DNA of 64,000 nt, taken from assembly GCF_007829955.1 (NCBI RefSeq), contig NZ_VIWX01000001.1:434001-498000 (forward strand). The letters run 5' to 3'. A program made the translations under genes and the position numbers. Positions 1 through 7,845 of the stretch are shown piece after piece (the first letter of the stretch is position 1; each line of letters starts with the position of its first letter). Source of the DNA: Saccharopolyspora dendranthemae (GTDB taxonomy: Bacteria > Actinomycetota > Actinomycetes > Mycobacteriales > Pseudonocardiaceae). The notes beneath the pieces are model-generated. The model was not told the origin of the DNA and searched no databases. It worked only from the letters and a program-made list of their open reading frames with translations.

Positions 1-2
1 CG

Positions 3-230
3 TACCACGCGGGCCTGCTGCTGAGCACCGGCATCATGACCGCGCACGGGATCATGACCGTGCTGGGCCAGCAGGCCGGGCCTGCGATCTCAGGTCCGGC
101 GGGACTGGGCCACGTGCTCCTCACGATCGCCCTGGTCTTCTTCTTCGTCTGCCTGCGCAGCAGGATCGGCGACGGGTCCGGCCCCGCCGCCCGTCAGCGC
201 GGCGAGACCGTGTTCCGCGAAGCCCGGTAG
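3..230 (+). CDS. C-terminal end of a membrane protein (5' truncated by window)
   Basis: The reading frame is open from the first bases of the window and ends with a stop at 228-230, so the 75 visible residues are the tail of a longer gene. A hydrophobic stretch near the end (VLLTIALVFFFVCL) looks like one membrane segment, followed by a short basic cytoplasmic tail. An internal ATG at 36 could in principle start a 64-aa protein, but no ribosome site precedes it. I do not recognise the family. The next gene converges on it with a 4-base gap. Confidence 0.45.
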   Translation, partial: YHAGLLLSTGIMTAHGIMTVLGQQAGPAISGPAGLGHVLLTIALVFFFVCLRSRIGDGSGPAARQRGETVFREAR

Positions 231-234
231 GTGT

Positions 235-402
235 TCAGCCCTCGTCGTCGGGCTTGGCGTGGTCCGCCTTGCCCGGGTTGGGGTCGCGGGAGAGGTCGAT
301 CAGCGGGTCCACAGCAGCGCCCTCGGGCGCGGCGTGATCGGGGACGCCGGGGTTGGGGTCCCGCGAGAGGTCGATCTCCGGGCGCTCGTCTGGGGTGCTC
401 AT
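235..402 (-). CDS. 55-aa acidic protein with two IDLSRDPNPG repeats
   Basis: A short protein beginning MSTPDERPEIDLSRDPNPG. The decamer IDLSRDPNPG occurs twice, each time followed by a two-residue spacer and DHA, about 29 residues apart, so the protein is essentially two copies of one 15-residue unit joined by an acidic linker. There is no signal peptide or membrane segment, and it is predicted to be disordered and acidic. The ATG at 402 has a good AGGAG site 7 bases upstream; a longer frame to 498 exists but its extra residues look non-coding. I know no function. It is convergent with the truncated membrane protein gene and divergent from the enoyl-CoA hydratase gene. Confidence 0.6.
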   Translation of the reverse strand: MSTPDERPEIDLSRDPNPGVPDHAAPEGAAVDPLIDLSRDPNPGKADHAKPDDEG

Positions 403-784
403 GCTGGTCTCCTGCGGTCGGGGTCGGCCAGGTGCCGTACTCGGACCCGGGCCTCTCGGACACCACCAGGATGCCTGCCGCTGATCCGCCCGGACCAACG
501 GGGACCGGGCGCGGTGCGCGGGCTCGGCATCTCCCAGTTTTAGTCATAACTGAGCGGACATTTCGGGCACGAGAGGCCCTCGGTTTGGACTAAAACTGGG
601 AGATGGTGACAACTTCACGCGAAAGGGGCCCGGATCGCAGTCGTACGACTGGCTTCGCGCGGGAGGGGTGCGGCGGGCGGTGCCCCGCCCGTCCCCTCCC
701 GCCGGCCCGCGCGGCGTCCCCTGGCCCGGGCATCACTCCTAAGGTCGGGGCATAGCCCGAACGTTGGAGAGGAATCGGCCTCGG
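403..784. other. Intergenic region between divergent genes
   Basis: This 382-base gap separates the divergent 55-aa protein gene and the enoyl-CoA hydratase gene. It holds the first copy of the 70-bp palindromic repeat (532-601). Apart from the GGAGAGG ribosome site just before 785, I see no other gene, hairpin or recognisable operator in it. Confidence 0.5.
532..601. repeat. 70-bp palindromic repeat, copy A
   Basis: Outer arms TCCCAGTTTTAGTC and GACTAAAACTGGGA form a near-perfect inverted repeat around a variable centre. The left arm carries the variant 'gtcataactgagcgg' instead of 'gtccaaactgagccg', a variant shared with the copy split by the IS. Copies B to E lie at 3823, 15832, 51354 and 57474. 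The size is exactly 70 bp in all copies. It is non-coding and either MITE-like or REP-like. In this copy the palindrome extends one more base on each side (CTCCCAG/CTGGGAG). Confidence 0.9.
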
Positions 785-1576
785 ATGAGCACAGATCTCG
801 TGACCTGCACCGCAGAGGACCACATCGCGGTCGTGACGTTGAACGACCCGCCGATGAACGTCACCACGCTCGAACTCACACGGCAGCTCAACGCCGTCCT
901 GCGCCGGACCGCCGACGACCCGCAGGTCCGCGTGCTGGTGCTGACCGGCGCGGGTGACCGGGCGTTCTGCGCGGGCTCGGACATCAAGGAGTTCCCGTCC
1001 CTGATCGCCGAGGGCGACGTCGTCGACCGCAAGCTGGCGTTCGAGAACGACACCTTCGCCTTGGTCGACGAGTTCCCGAAGCCCACCATCGCCGCGCTCA
1101 ACGGGCTCGCCTACGGCGGCGGGCTGGAGCTGGCGGCGTGCTGCGACCTCATCATCGGGGAGGCCGGCACAGAGGTCGCCCTGCCGGAGATCAAGCTGGG
1201 CGTGATCCCGGCTTCGGGCGGCCCGATCCGCGTCACGCGCAGGCTGGGCGAGGCGCGCGGCAAGGAGATGATGTTCTTCGGCGACCCCATCTCGGCCGAG
1301 ACCGCCCACTCCTGGGGCCTGCTCAACCGGGTCGTCCCCCGAGGCCGAGCGCTGGACACCGCCCTCGATCTGGCCGCCCGGCTGGCCGAGCTGCCGACCT
1401 CGGCCTTGTCCCTGGTCAAGCAAGCGGTGCACAGCAGCCGGGAAGGAGACCGGGACGCCGTCCGCTCGACGCTGCCGCTGTCCGAGCAGGCGTTCGCCTC
1501 GCCCGACGCCGCCGAGGGCGTGCGCGCGTTCCTCGACAAGCGGGCACCGCGGTTCAACTCGGCAGCAGAGCGCTGA
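785..1576 (+). CDS. Enoyl-CoA hydratase/isomerase family protein
   Basis: A 263-aa crotonase-fold protein, the usual length of the family, acting on cytosolic acyl-CoA thioesters. The oxyanion-hole region GDRAFCAGSDIKEF and the active-site segments ALNGLAYGGGLELA and LPEIKLGVIPASGG are intact. The two glutamates that serve as acid and base in true hydratases are present (ELAACCD and LPEI), so hydration of an enoyl-CoA is plausible. The substrate cannot be read from sequence. Start ATG 785 (MSTDLVTC) was chosen over an in-frame codon at 764 because homologues begin close to the first beta strand and AGAGGAA lies 10 bases upstream. The gene stands alone, with a cyclic-di-GMP type gene 159 bases downstream. 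Confidence 0.85.
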   Translation: MSTDLVTCTAEDHIAVVTLNDPPMNVTTLELTRQLNAVLRRTADDPQVRVLVLTGAGDRAFCAGSDIKEFPSLIAEGDVVDRKLAFENDTFALVDEFPKPTIAALNGLAYGGGLELAACCDLIIGEAGTEVALPEIKLGVIPASGGPIRVTRRLGEARGKEMMFFGDPISAETAHSWGLLNRVVPRGRALDTALDLAARLAELPTSALSLVKQAVHSSREGDRDAVRSTLPLSEQAFASPDAAEGVRAFLDKRAPRFNSAAER

Positions 1577-1735
1577 CCAGGAGTTCGAACACGACGGGCG
1601 ATCTGAGAGCCCGCGCACTCGGCCAACACGCCGAGCCGCTGCGGGGCGTCCCACCTCCCGCAACACTGGCGGTGGAGTGCCACCGCCGACGTCGTCGGAG
1701 GGCGCACCCCGAGCCCTCTCCGAGTGGAGGTGCAC

Positions 1736-3757
1736 ATGACCGAGCTGCGCGGTGCGGCAGGCGCCGAAGCGCTGTTCTCCCTGAGCGACTTCGCGGTGTA
1801 CACGCTCGACGCGTCAGGCGCGGTCGTGAGCTGGAACCTCGGTGCCGAGCGCATCCTGGGGGCGCTCGCCTCCGAGGTGATCGGTGGCAGCCTGGCGCAG
1901 TTCTACACCCCCGAGCAGATCGCGGCAGGCCACCCCGAGAAGCTCCTCGAACAGGCGCGCGAGCACGGGACCAGCGTCGACGAGGGCTGGCGCGTGCGCA
2001 AGGACGGCACCTGGTTCTGGGCGAACGTGGTGACCACCGCGTTGTGGGCGCCGGATGGTGAGCTGCGCGGCTACGCGAGGCTGACCAGGGATGACACCGT
2101 CGCTCATGAGCAGTTGGAGACCTCGCTGCGGCAGTTCCGGGACCTCTACGAGCTGACCCCGGTCGCGATCGGCCTGTTCGACCGCCACGGGTACGTGCTC
2201 GACTCCAACTCGGCGATGCGGCGGTTGCTGGCCCGCTCCTCGAAGGATCTCCGGGGAAAGCACATGAACTCGTTGCTGGACCAAGGCGGCACCGAGCCGT
2301 TCGAGATGAACGAGCTCTCCGAGGGCGCCGCCGCGCAGGAGTGGGTCCTGGTGCGGTCCGATGGAGAGCAGGTTCATTGCGAGGTCCACGTGGCCACATC
2401 CCTGCAGTCGGGCGGTGATCCGTTCTGGCTGGTCGTCTTCGAGGACGTCACCGATCGCCGCCGCGAATCTCAGTCGCTGCGCTACTGGGCCCATCACGAC
2501 GAGCTGACCGGGCTGTGGAACCGCACGGCGATCCCGCAGCTGGTGGCCGACCCGGAGCGCGCCGCGGTCCTCTACTGCGACATCAAGAACTTCAACCGGA
2601 TCAACGAAGCTCTCGGGTACGCCGCCGGTGACGAGGTGCTCATCGCGATGGCACGGCGCCTGGAGCGGCAGCTGCCGATGGGGTGGTCGGTGGGGCGCTC
2701 GGCGGCCGACGAGTTCGTCGTGGTCTGCCCGGACGTCGCGGCCGAGGGCGGTGTGGCGGCGATCGTGACGACGGTGGCCCGGCTGATGCACACGTCCTTC
2801 GACGTGCGGGGGCACCGGGTTCAGGTCTCCGCCCTGATCGGCGCCGCGCTCGGGTCCGAATGTCGTGGGAGCGGCGAGGATCTCGTGCGCTGGGCGTTCG
2901 CTTCGGCGCTGCGGGCCAAGAAGTCGGGGCGTTCGAGCATCGCGTTCGCGGGCCCGACGCTGATCGACTCGATCGACGGCCAGCTGGAGCTGGAGGGCGA
3001 GCTCCGCGACGCCATCGACAACGACGAGCTCGCGCTGCACTTCCAGCCGACGGTCGCGGCCGACGGCACGATCCGCACCTGCGAATCCCTGCTGCGCTGG
3101 GACCACCCCGAGCGCGGGATGCTCTCGCCGGGAGTGATCCTCCCGGTCGCCGAGCGGGCGGGCATGCTCGCCGACCTCGACGCGTGGGTGCTGAGCACGG
3201 CGCTGCGCGAAGCGGCGAGCTGGCCCGTCGGCCGGTCGGGCGAGCCCGTGTCGGTGTCGGTGAACGTGGCCGAGCTGATGCCCGGCTACCCGATCTTCAC
3301 CGACCTCATCGAGCGCCTCGTCGCCGAGACCGGACTCGCCTGGGAGCGCATCGTCGTGGAGCTGGTGGAGACCGCGATCGTCGACCTCCCCGCCGAGATG
3401 CGCAGGGGCATGCACGAACTCCGCGACCGCGGGATGCGCTTCGCCGTCGACGACTTCGGCACCGGTTACTCGTCGCTGACGCGGATCCGGGAGTTCCCGG
3501 CCCAGGTGATCAAGATCGACCGCACGTTCGTCACCGACATCGCCCACAGCCACATCGATCGCACGCTGGTCGGCGTGGTGACGGACATGGCGCGGTCGCT
3601 GGACTGCACGACCGTCGTCGAAGGCGTGGAGACCCGCGAGCAGTTCGACGTCCTGCGGACCATGCCCATCGACGCCTACCAGGGCTGGCTGTTCTCCAAG
3701 GCGCTTCCCGGCCCGGAGCTCGCCGAGCTGATCGAAGCCGGCCCGATCATCCCCTGA
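1736..3757 (+). CDS. PAS-PAS-GGDEF-EAL cyclic-di-GMP signalling protein
   Basis: About 673 aa with no membrane segment, hence a cytosolic sensor. Order: PAS 1 (about 20-125), PAS 2 (about 135-255), GGDEF domain (about 265-415) and EAL domain (about 430-665). The GGDEF domain keeps DELTGLWNR and the metal-site DIKNF, but the signature loop reads SAADEF, so cyclase activity is doubtful. The EAL domain has ESL in place of EAL but keeps the catalytic glutamate, DDFGTGYSSL, KIDRTFV and VVEGVET, so phosphodiesterase activity is plausible. ATG 1736 has GGAGG 5-6 bases upstream; an upstream GTG (1724) overlaps that ribosome site and was rejected. The 70-bp repeat copies A and B lie about 1.1 kb upstream and 66 bases downstream. 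Confidence 0.9.
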   Translation: MTELRGAAGAEALFSLSDFAVYTLDASGAVVSWNLGAERILGALASEVIGGSLAQFYTPEQIAAGHPEKLLEQAREHGTSVDEGWRVRKDGTWFWANVVTTALWAPDGELRGYARLTRDDTVAHEQLETSLRQFRDLYELTPVAIGLFDRHGYVLDSNSAMRRLLARSSKDLRGKHMNSLLDQGGTEPFEMNELSEGAAAQEWVLVRSDGEQVHCEVHVATSLQSGGDPFWLVVFEDVTDRRRESQSLRYWAHHDELTGLWNRTAIPQLVADPERAAVLYCDIKNFNRINEALGYAAGDEVLIAMARRLERQLPMGWSVGRSAADEFVVVCPDVAAEGGVAAIVTTVARLMHTSFDVRGHRVQVSALIGAALGSECRGSGEDLVRWAFASALRAKKSGRSSIAFAGPTLIDSIDGQLELEGELRDAIDNDELALHFQPTVAADGTIRTCESLLRWDHPERGMLSPGVILPVAERAGMLADLDAWVLSTALREAASWPVGRSGEPVSVSVNVAELMPGYPIFTDLIERLVAETGLAWERIVVELVETAIVDLPAEMRRGMHELRDRGMRFAVDDFGTGYSSLTRIREFPAQVIKIDRTFVTDIAHSHIDRTLVGVVTDMARSLDCTTVVEGVETREQFDVLRTMPIDAYQGWLFSKALPGPELAELIEAGPIIP

Positions 3758-3822
3758 CCCGCCACCGGCCGGCAGCACCCAAGCCACGGCACGCCCGGGC
3801 GAGGTGGGAAGTGCGCACCATT

Positions 3823-3892
3823 TCCCAGTTTTAGTCCAAACTGAGCCGACATTTCGGGCGCGGAAGGTCCTCGGTTTGGACTAAAACTGGGA
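3823..3892. repeat. 70-bp palindromic repeat, copy B
   Basis: Canonical arms (TCCCAGTTTTAGTCCAAAC / GTTTGGACTAAAACTGGGA) with a centre that differs from copies C and D. It lies between the convergent GGDEF-EAL and uxuB-like genes, where a strong RNA hairpin could also act as a bidirectional terminator. Confidence 0.9.
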
Positions 3893-3913
3893 TGTGCCTC
3901 CACCTCCCCCGCG

Positions 3914-5200
3914 TCAACCGACCTTCGGGGCCGGGGTGCGGTGTTCTGCTGCTACCGCGGAGACGAGGTCGTCGTCGGTGCCGAGGTCGTGGTCGAGCGC
4001 GATCAGGGTGCGGCGCACCGGTTCTCGGGATCGTGCGGCTTCGACCAGTTCTGCTGCGCGCGGATCGCGCACCTCCGCGGTCTGCACGTGCCGCAGCCAG
4101 CAGGCCAGTCCGATGACGACCGCGGCCGGCAGCCGTCCCGCCGCCCGCTCCGCGCGCAACACCGGCAGCAACCGGGCCGGGATCTTCTGCGATCCGTCAC
4201 CCGCGATCTGCGCGAGCTCGTGCCGGATGCCCCGCGCCGCGAACCGCATGAACAGGTTCCGCCGGTACTCCCCGATCTCCGAGGTGTCCACGTTGATGTG
4301 CCGGGCCGCGGTGTCCCACCACTCCTGCACGAGCGCGGCGAGACGAGCGTCCCGCACCGCATCGCGGATGGTCCTGTGGCCGTGCGCGAGACCCGCGTAG
4401 GCGAGCAAGGTGTGCGCGCCGTTGAGGAACCACAGCTTCCGGTCGGTGTACGCACCGATGTCGTTCACGAACCGCGCGCCGCGCCGCTCCCACGGCGGTC
4501 GCTCGCCGGTGAAGTTCCCGGACAGCAGCCACTCGGTGAACGGCTCGGCCACCACGGGCGCCGCGTCCTGGAACCCGATCACGCGCGCGGCCTCCTCGGC
4601 GGCATCAGTCCCCGGTGCGGGCGTGATCCGGTCGACGACCGTGCTCACGATGCCGACCTGCGCTTCGGTCCACTCGACGAAGGCGGGATCGCCGGCAGCG
4701 GCCGCGCGGATCACCGAGCGCAGGACCTCGCCGTTGGCCGGAACGTTGTCGCAGGGCACCAGCGTGATCGGCGCGCCATGAGCGCGGTGGCGTGCCCGCA
4801 ACCCCGCCAGCACACGTCCCATCGCCGAGTCCCGGTGCGGTTCCGGCCTCGCGTAGGCCGCCTCGGTGACGGTCAGGGTGAGCACCTCGACCTCCGGAGA
4901 GGCCAGGTCCCGCAGCCACTGCTCCTGCTCCCCTCCCGCATGAGCCCGGCTGATCGAGCCGATCGCCTCCACGGCGTCCACCTCACCGGGCACCCGCAAC
5001 GTGTACGCGCCCTCCTGCTCGGTGAGCGCGCGCGGCAGCTCGGTGTTGCGGAAGGTGTAGGCGGCGATCCCCCACTCCGGGGCGCAGGCGGTGTACCAGG
5101 CCTGGTGGGAGCGGTGGAAGGCGCCGAGCCCCAGGTGCACGGCCCGGACCGGCGCGGCGGGACCGAGCTTCGCCGCGGCCCGGGTGATCCTGACCGTCAC
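3914..5200 (-). CDS. uxuB: Mannitol dehydrogenase family protein, probable fructuronate reductase
   Basis: A 428-aa NAD(P)-dependent long-chain polyol dehydrogenase. The N-terminal Rossmann segment VHLGLGAFHRSHQAWYT, the substrate-domain motif LVPCDNVPANGEV and the catalytic-lysine region KLWFLNGAHTLLAYAG are all visible. In the glucuronate pathway this enzyme reduces D-fructuronate to D-mannonate, and its partners (uxaC immediately upstream, mannonate dehydratase nearby) favour that over mannitol oxidation. The GTG start at 5200 overlaps the uxaC stop as GTGA, so the two are translationally coupled. A longer frame upstream lies inside uxaC and is not used. Tagaturonate reductase is the main alternative. 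Confidence 0.85.
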   Translation of the reverse strand: MTVRITRAAAKLGPAAPVRAVHLGLGAFHRSHQAWYTACAPEWGIAAYTFRNTELPRALTEQEGAYTLRVPGEVDAVEAIGSISRAHAGGEQEQWLRDLASPEVEVLTLTVTEAAYARPEPHRDSAMGRVLAGLRARHRAHGAPITLVPCDNVPANGEVLRSVIRAAAAGDPAFVEWTEAQVGIVSTVVDRITPAPGTDAAEEAARVIGFQDAAPVVAEPFTEWLLSGNFTGERPPWERRGARFVNDIGAYTDRKLWFLNGAHTLLAYAGLAHGHRTIRDAVRDARLAALVQEWWDTAARHINVDTSEIGEYRRNLFMRFAARGIRHELAQIAGDGSQKIPARLLPVLRAERAAGRLPAAVVIGLACWLRHVQTAEVRDPRAAELVEAARSREPVRRTLIALDHDLGTDDDLVSAVAAEHRTPAPKVG

Positions 5201-6639
5201 AGCCGGAACGCCTTCCTGGGCAGCGCGTCGTTGAGGTCGTGCAGCACGTCCGCCGCGTCCTCCTCGCTGATCACGTGCTCGGCCACCAGGCTCGCCAGGT
5301 GGCCGGCGTCGACGCGACGAGCGGTGTCGTGCCGCGCCGGGATCGAGCAGAAGCCGCGGGTGTCGTCGACGAAGCCCGCTGTGCGGTGGAATCCCGCCGT
5401 CTCGGTGACCGCGTCGCGGAACCGGCGCATGGCCCGCGGTGCGTCCAGGAACCACCACGGCGCACCGAGGTGCAGCGACGGGTAGAAACCCGCCAGCGGA
5501 GCCAGTTCTCGCGAGAACGCGGTCTCGTCGAGGGTGAACACGACGCTCTGGAAGCGCGGGTGCGTGCCGAAGCGTTCGAGCATCGGCCGCAGAGCTCGGG
5601 TGAACTCGGTGCACATCGGGATGTCGTGACCCGTGTCGGCGCCGTAGCGGGCGAAGGTCGGTGCGTGGTGGTTGCGGCAGCTGCCGGAGTGCAGCGCCAT
5701 CACCAGTCCGTCCTCACTGGACATCCGGGCGTTCTCCCCCAGCAGTTGCCGGGACAGCAGCCGCGCCTCCTGCGGTGTCGCGCGTCCGCCGCGGACGGCG
5801 TCGAAGAGCCGGCTCGCCTCCGCCTCGGGCAGGAACGCCATCTCCGGGTCCGGTGCTCCGTGATCGGTGGCGGTGGCGCCGTGGGCGCGGAAGTGGTCGC
5901 GGCGCGCTTCCAGCGCCCGCACCAGTCCGCGGTAGCTGGTGGAGTCGATCCCGCTCGCCTGCGCCAGGTCGTCGAGCGACTGCGTCCACCGCGCCTGGGT
6001 GGCGTCGACGTACCGGTCCGGTCGGAAGGTCGGCACCACGCGGCCCGACCAGCTCGGATCCGACGCCAGCGCCTGGTGGTGGCGCAGGTCGTCGGCGGGG
6101 TCGTCGGTGGTGGCGAGGACATCGATGCCGAAGGAGCGGAAGAGCGCCCGCGGCCGCATGGCCGGTGTCGCGAGCCGGTCGACGAGTTCGTCGTAGAGCT
6201 CGTCGGCGTTGTCGGCCGACGGCTGCCTGCGCACGCCCAGCACCTCGTGCAGCTCCGCTTCGATCCACTGCCGCGACGCGGTGCCGAGGAAGTACCGCCA
6301 TCCCGAGCAGAACGCCCGCCAGACCTCCCTCGGCTTCGCGACCGGGGCGCCGTCGGCGTCGGGCAGGCCGAGGTCGTTGAGCGACCAGCCGTGCGCGTGC
6401 AGCAATCGGGTCACGTAGTGGTCCGGGGTCACCAGCAGCGACGCCGGGTCGGTGAACGCCTCGTCCGCCGCGAGCAGCTGCGGGTCCACGTGACCGTGCG
6501 GGCTGATGAGGGGCAGGGCCCGGACGCTGTCGTACAGCCGTCGGGCGATCGCCCGCTCCACCGGATCGACCGGCAGCAGGCGATCGGGGTGCGGACTCAG
6601 CGGCCGACCGGCCGCGGTGGGTGCAGTGACGCCGTCCAT
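5197..6639 (-). CDS. uxaC: Glucuronate (uronate) isomerase
   Basis: About 480 aa, close to the usual length. It interconverts D-glucuronate and D-fructuronate (or galacturonate and tagaturonate) in the cytosol. The metal-site motif ISPHGHVDPQLLA near the N-terminus and the conserved DEAFTDPASLLVTPDHYVTR, GIDVLATTDDPADDL and SGSCRNHHAP segments identify the family. I place the start at ATG 6639 (MDGVTAPT), because an in-frame GTG at 6696 lies against the predicted LacI operator (6670-6695), which would then be inside the coding region. The ribosome site before 6639 is weak. It is first in the uxaC-uxuB operon and is probably repressed by the divergently placed operator system. Confidence 0.9.
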   Translation of the reverse strand: MDGVTAPTAAGRPLSPHPDRLLPVDPVERAIARRLYDSVRALPLISPHGHVDPQLLAADEAFTDPASLLVTPDHYVTRLLHAHGWSLNDLGLPDADGAPVAKPREVWRAFCSGWRYFLGTASRQWIEAELHEVLGVRRQPSADNADELYDELVDRLATPAMRPRALFRSFGIDVLATTDDPADDLRHHQALASDPSWSGRVVPTFRPDRYVDATQARWTQSLDDLAQASGIDSTSYRGLVRALEARRDHFRAHGATATDHGAPDPEMAFLPEAEASRLFDAVRGGRATPQEARLLSRQLLGENARMSSEDGLVMALHSGSCRNHHAPTFARYGADTGHDIPMCTEFTRALRPMLERFGTHPRFQSVVFTLDETAFSRELAPLAGFYPSLHLGAPWWFLDAPRAMRRFRDAVTETAGFHRTAGFVDDTRGFCSIPARHDTARRVDAGHLASLVAEHVISEEDAADVLHDLNDALPRKAFRL

Positions 6640-6669
6640 GGCCGGAGCTTCATCCGCTGGGGCTACCGA

Positions 6670-6695
6670 TGACAACGGGTTGCCAGCAGTTGTCA
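6670..6695. promoter_or_regulatory. Predicted LacI-family operator 1 (uxaC promoter)
   Basis: A 26-base site with outer palindromic halves TGACAAC and GTTGTCA. Read on the minus strand it also contains a central TGGCAAC, giving the compact palindrome TGGCAACNNGTTGTCA. A site with the same architecture lies at 7746-7771. It sits directly upstream of the uxaC coding region. Confidence 0.7.
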
Positions 6696-6722
6696 CCCCA
6701 CCCCCGGTCCCGGTGTTCGTGG

Positions 6723-7715
6723 TCAGGTCGCCGGGGGACCCGTGGATCCTCGGATCACCATGTGGGACTCGAAGGTGACCGAGCCGGGGCCGTCACCGTG
6801 CCCCGACAGGCGCGTGTGCAGGGCGTCGACCGCTTGGGACCCGAGCTTGTCGGCGGGCCCGGCGATCGTCGTCAGGCCGGGAACGGTGAGGTCCGCACCG
6901 AAGATGTCGTCGCAGCCGATGAGCGACAGGTCGTCGGGCACCCGGACGCCGGTGGCGCGCAACCGCTGCAGCACTCCGATCGCGATGAGGTCGTTGTACC
7001 CGATCGCGGCCGACACCTTCCCCAGCACGAGCGCGTCCGCCGCGTCCTCGCCACCCCGTCGGTTCGGCGGGAACGGCCCGAGGAAGGTCACCTCCATGTC
7101 CAGCTCGGAGGTCTCTTCGCGCACCGCTTGCCAGCGCTGACCGTTGACCCAGGAGTTGCGCGGGCCGGACAGGTAGGCGATCCGGCGGTGGCCGAGCACG
7201 GCGAGGTGCCGCACGGCCTTGCGCATCCCGGCGGCCGTGTCCACGACGAGGCTCGGTACGCCCTCGACCTCGCGGTTGATCATCACGATCGGCCGGTACC
7301 CGCCGATCTGACGCACGGCGTCGTCCGAGAGCCGGGAGGTCGCGAGGATCCCGCCGCTGGTGGTGGCCAGCAGTTGCCGCAGGTTGTTGGCTTCCAGGCG
7401 GGCCGACTCGTCGCTGTCGGTCAGCGCGAGCGTGTAGTCGCGCTCGATGGCCCTGGCCTGGGCGGCCTTGATCACGTCCGCGTAGTACGGGTTGGAGATG
7501 TCGGTGACCACCAGGGTCAGCACGCGGATGCGCCCGGGGGCTTCCGCCCGCGCCAAGGGTCGTGGCTCATAACCGATCTCGTAGGCCGCGGCCTGCACCC
7601 GCTCACGCGTGCCCGGGCTGACCCGCGCCGGGTTGCTGAAGGTCCGGGAGACCGTGGACGCCGCGAGCCCGCAGTGGCGAGCCACGTCGTAGATCGTCGG
7701 CCGTGCCTGTTCCAC
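6723..7715 (-). CDS. LacI-family transcriptional regulator of uronate catabolism
   Basis: A 330-aa repressor of typical length. The N-terminal helix-turn-helix (TIYDVARHCGLAASTVSRTF) and hinge region are followed by a periplasmic-binding-protein-like effector domain (about 65-325), with ISNPYYADVI and the conserved GYND and GCDD segments. It starts at GTG 7715 with GGAGGG four bases upstream. It lies between the uxaC-uxuB operon and the mannonate dehydratase gene, and matching operators sit on both sides of it, so it probably represses both units and itself until a pathway sugar acid binds. The effector identity is inferred from context only. Confidence 0.88.
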   Translation of the reverse strand: MEQARPTIYDVARHCGLAASTVSRTFSNPARVSPGTRERVQAAAYEIGYEPRPLARAEAPGRIRVLTLVVTDISNPYYADVIKAAQARAIERDYTLALTDSDESARLEANNLRQLLATTSGGILATSRLSDDAVRQIGGYRPIVMINREVEGVPSLVVDTAAGMRKAVRHLAVLGHRRIAYLSGPRNSWVNGQRWQAVREETSELDMEVTFLGPFPPNRRGGEDAADALVLGKVSAAIGYNDLIAIGVLQRLRATGVRVPDDLSLIGCDDIFGADLTVPGLTTIAGPADKLGSQAVDALHTRLSGHGDGPGSVTFESHMVIRGSTGPPAT

Positions 7716-7745
7716 TCATCCCTCCGCACTGCTCGGAAACCACGC

Positions 7746-7771
7746 TGACAACACGTGGCAACAAGTTGTCA
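7746..7771. promoter_or_regulatory. Predicted LacI-family operator 2 (lacI/manD intergenic)
   Basis: A 26-base site with TGACAAC, central TGGCAAC and GTTGTCA halves in the same register as the site at 6670-6695 read in reverse. It lies between the divergent regulator and mannonate dehydratase genes, consistent with autoregulation and control of the dehydratase. Confidence 0.72.
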
Positions 7772-7845
7772 TGGTAGCCCGCCGTTCGTAGCTTGTGACC
7801 CGAGCCGACGCTCGAAAGTCCCGCGTGCCAAGAGGAGTGACCGCC

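Noticed and set aside
6640..6696. Longer uxaC start at GTG 6696
   Set aside because: It would place the LacI operator inside the coding region and adds residues not typical of the family; ATG 6639 is preferred.
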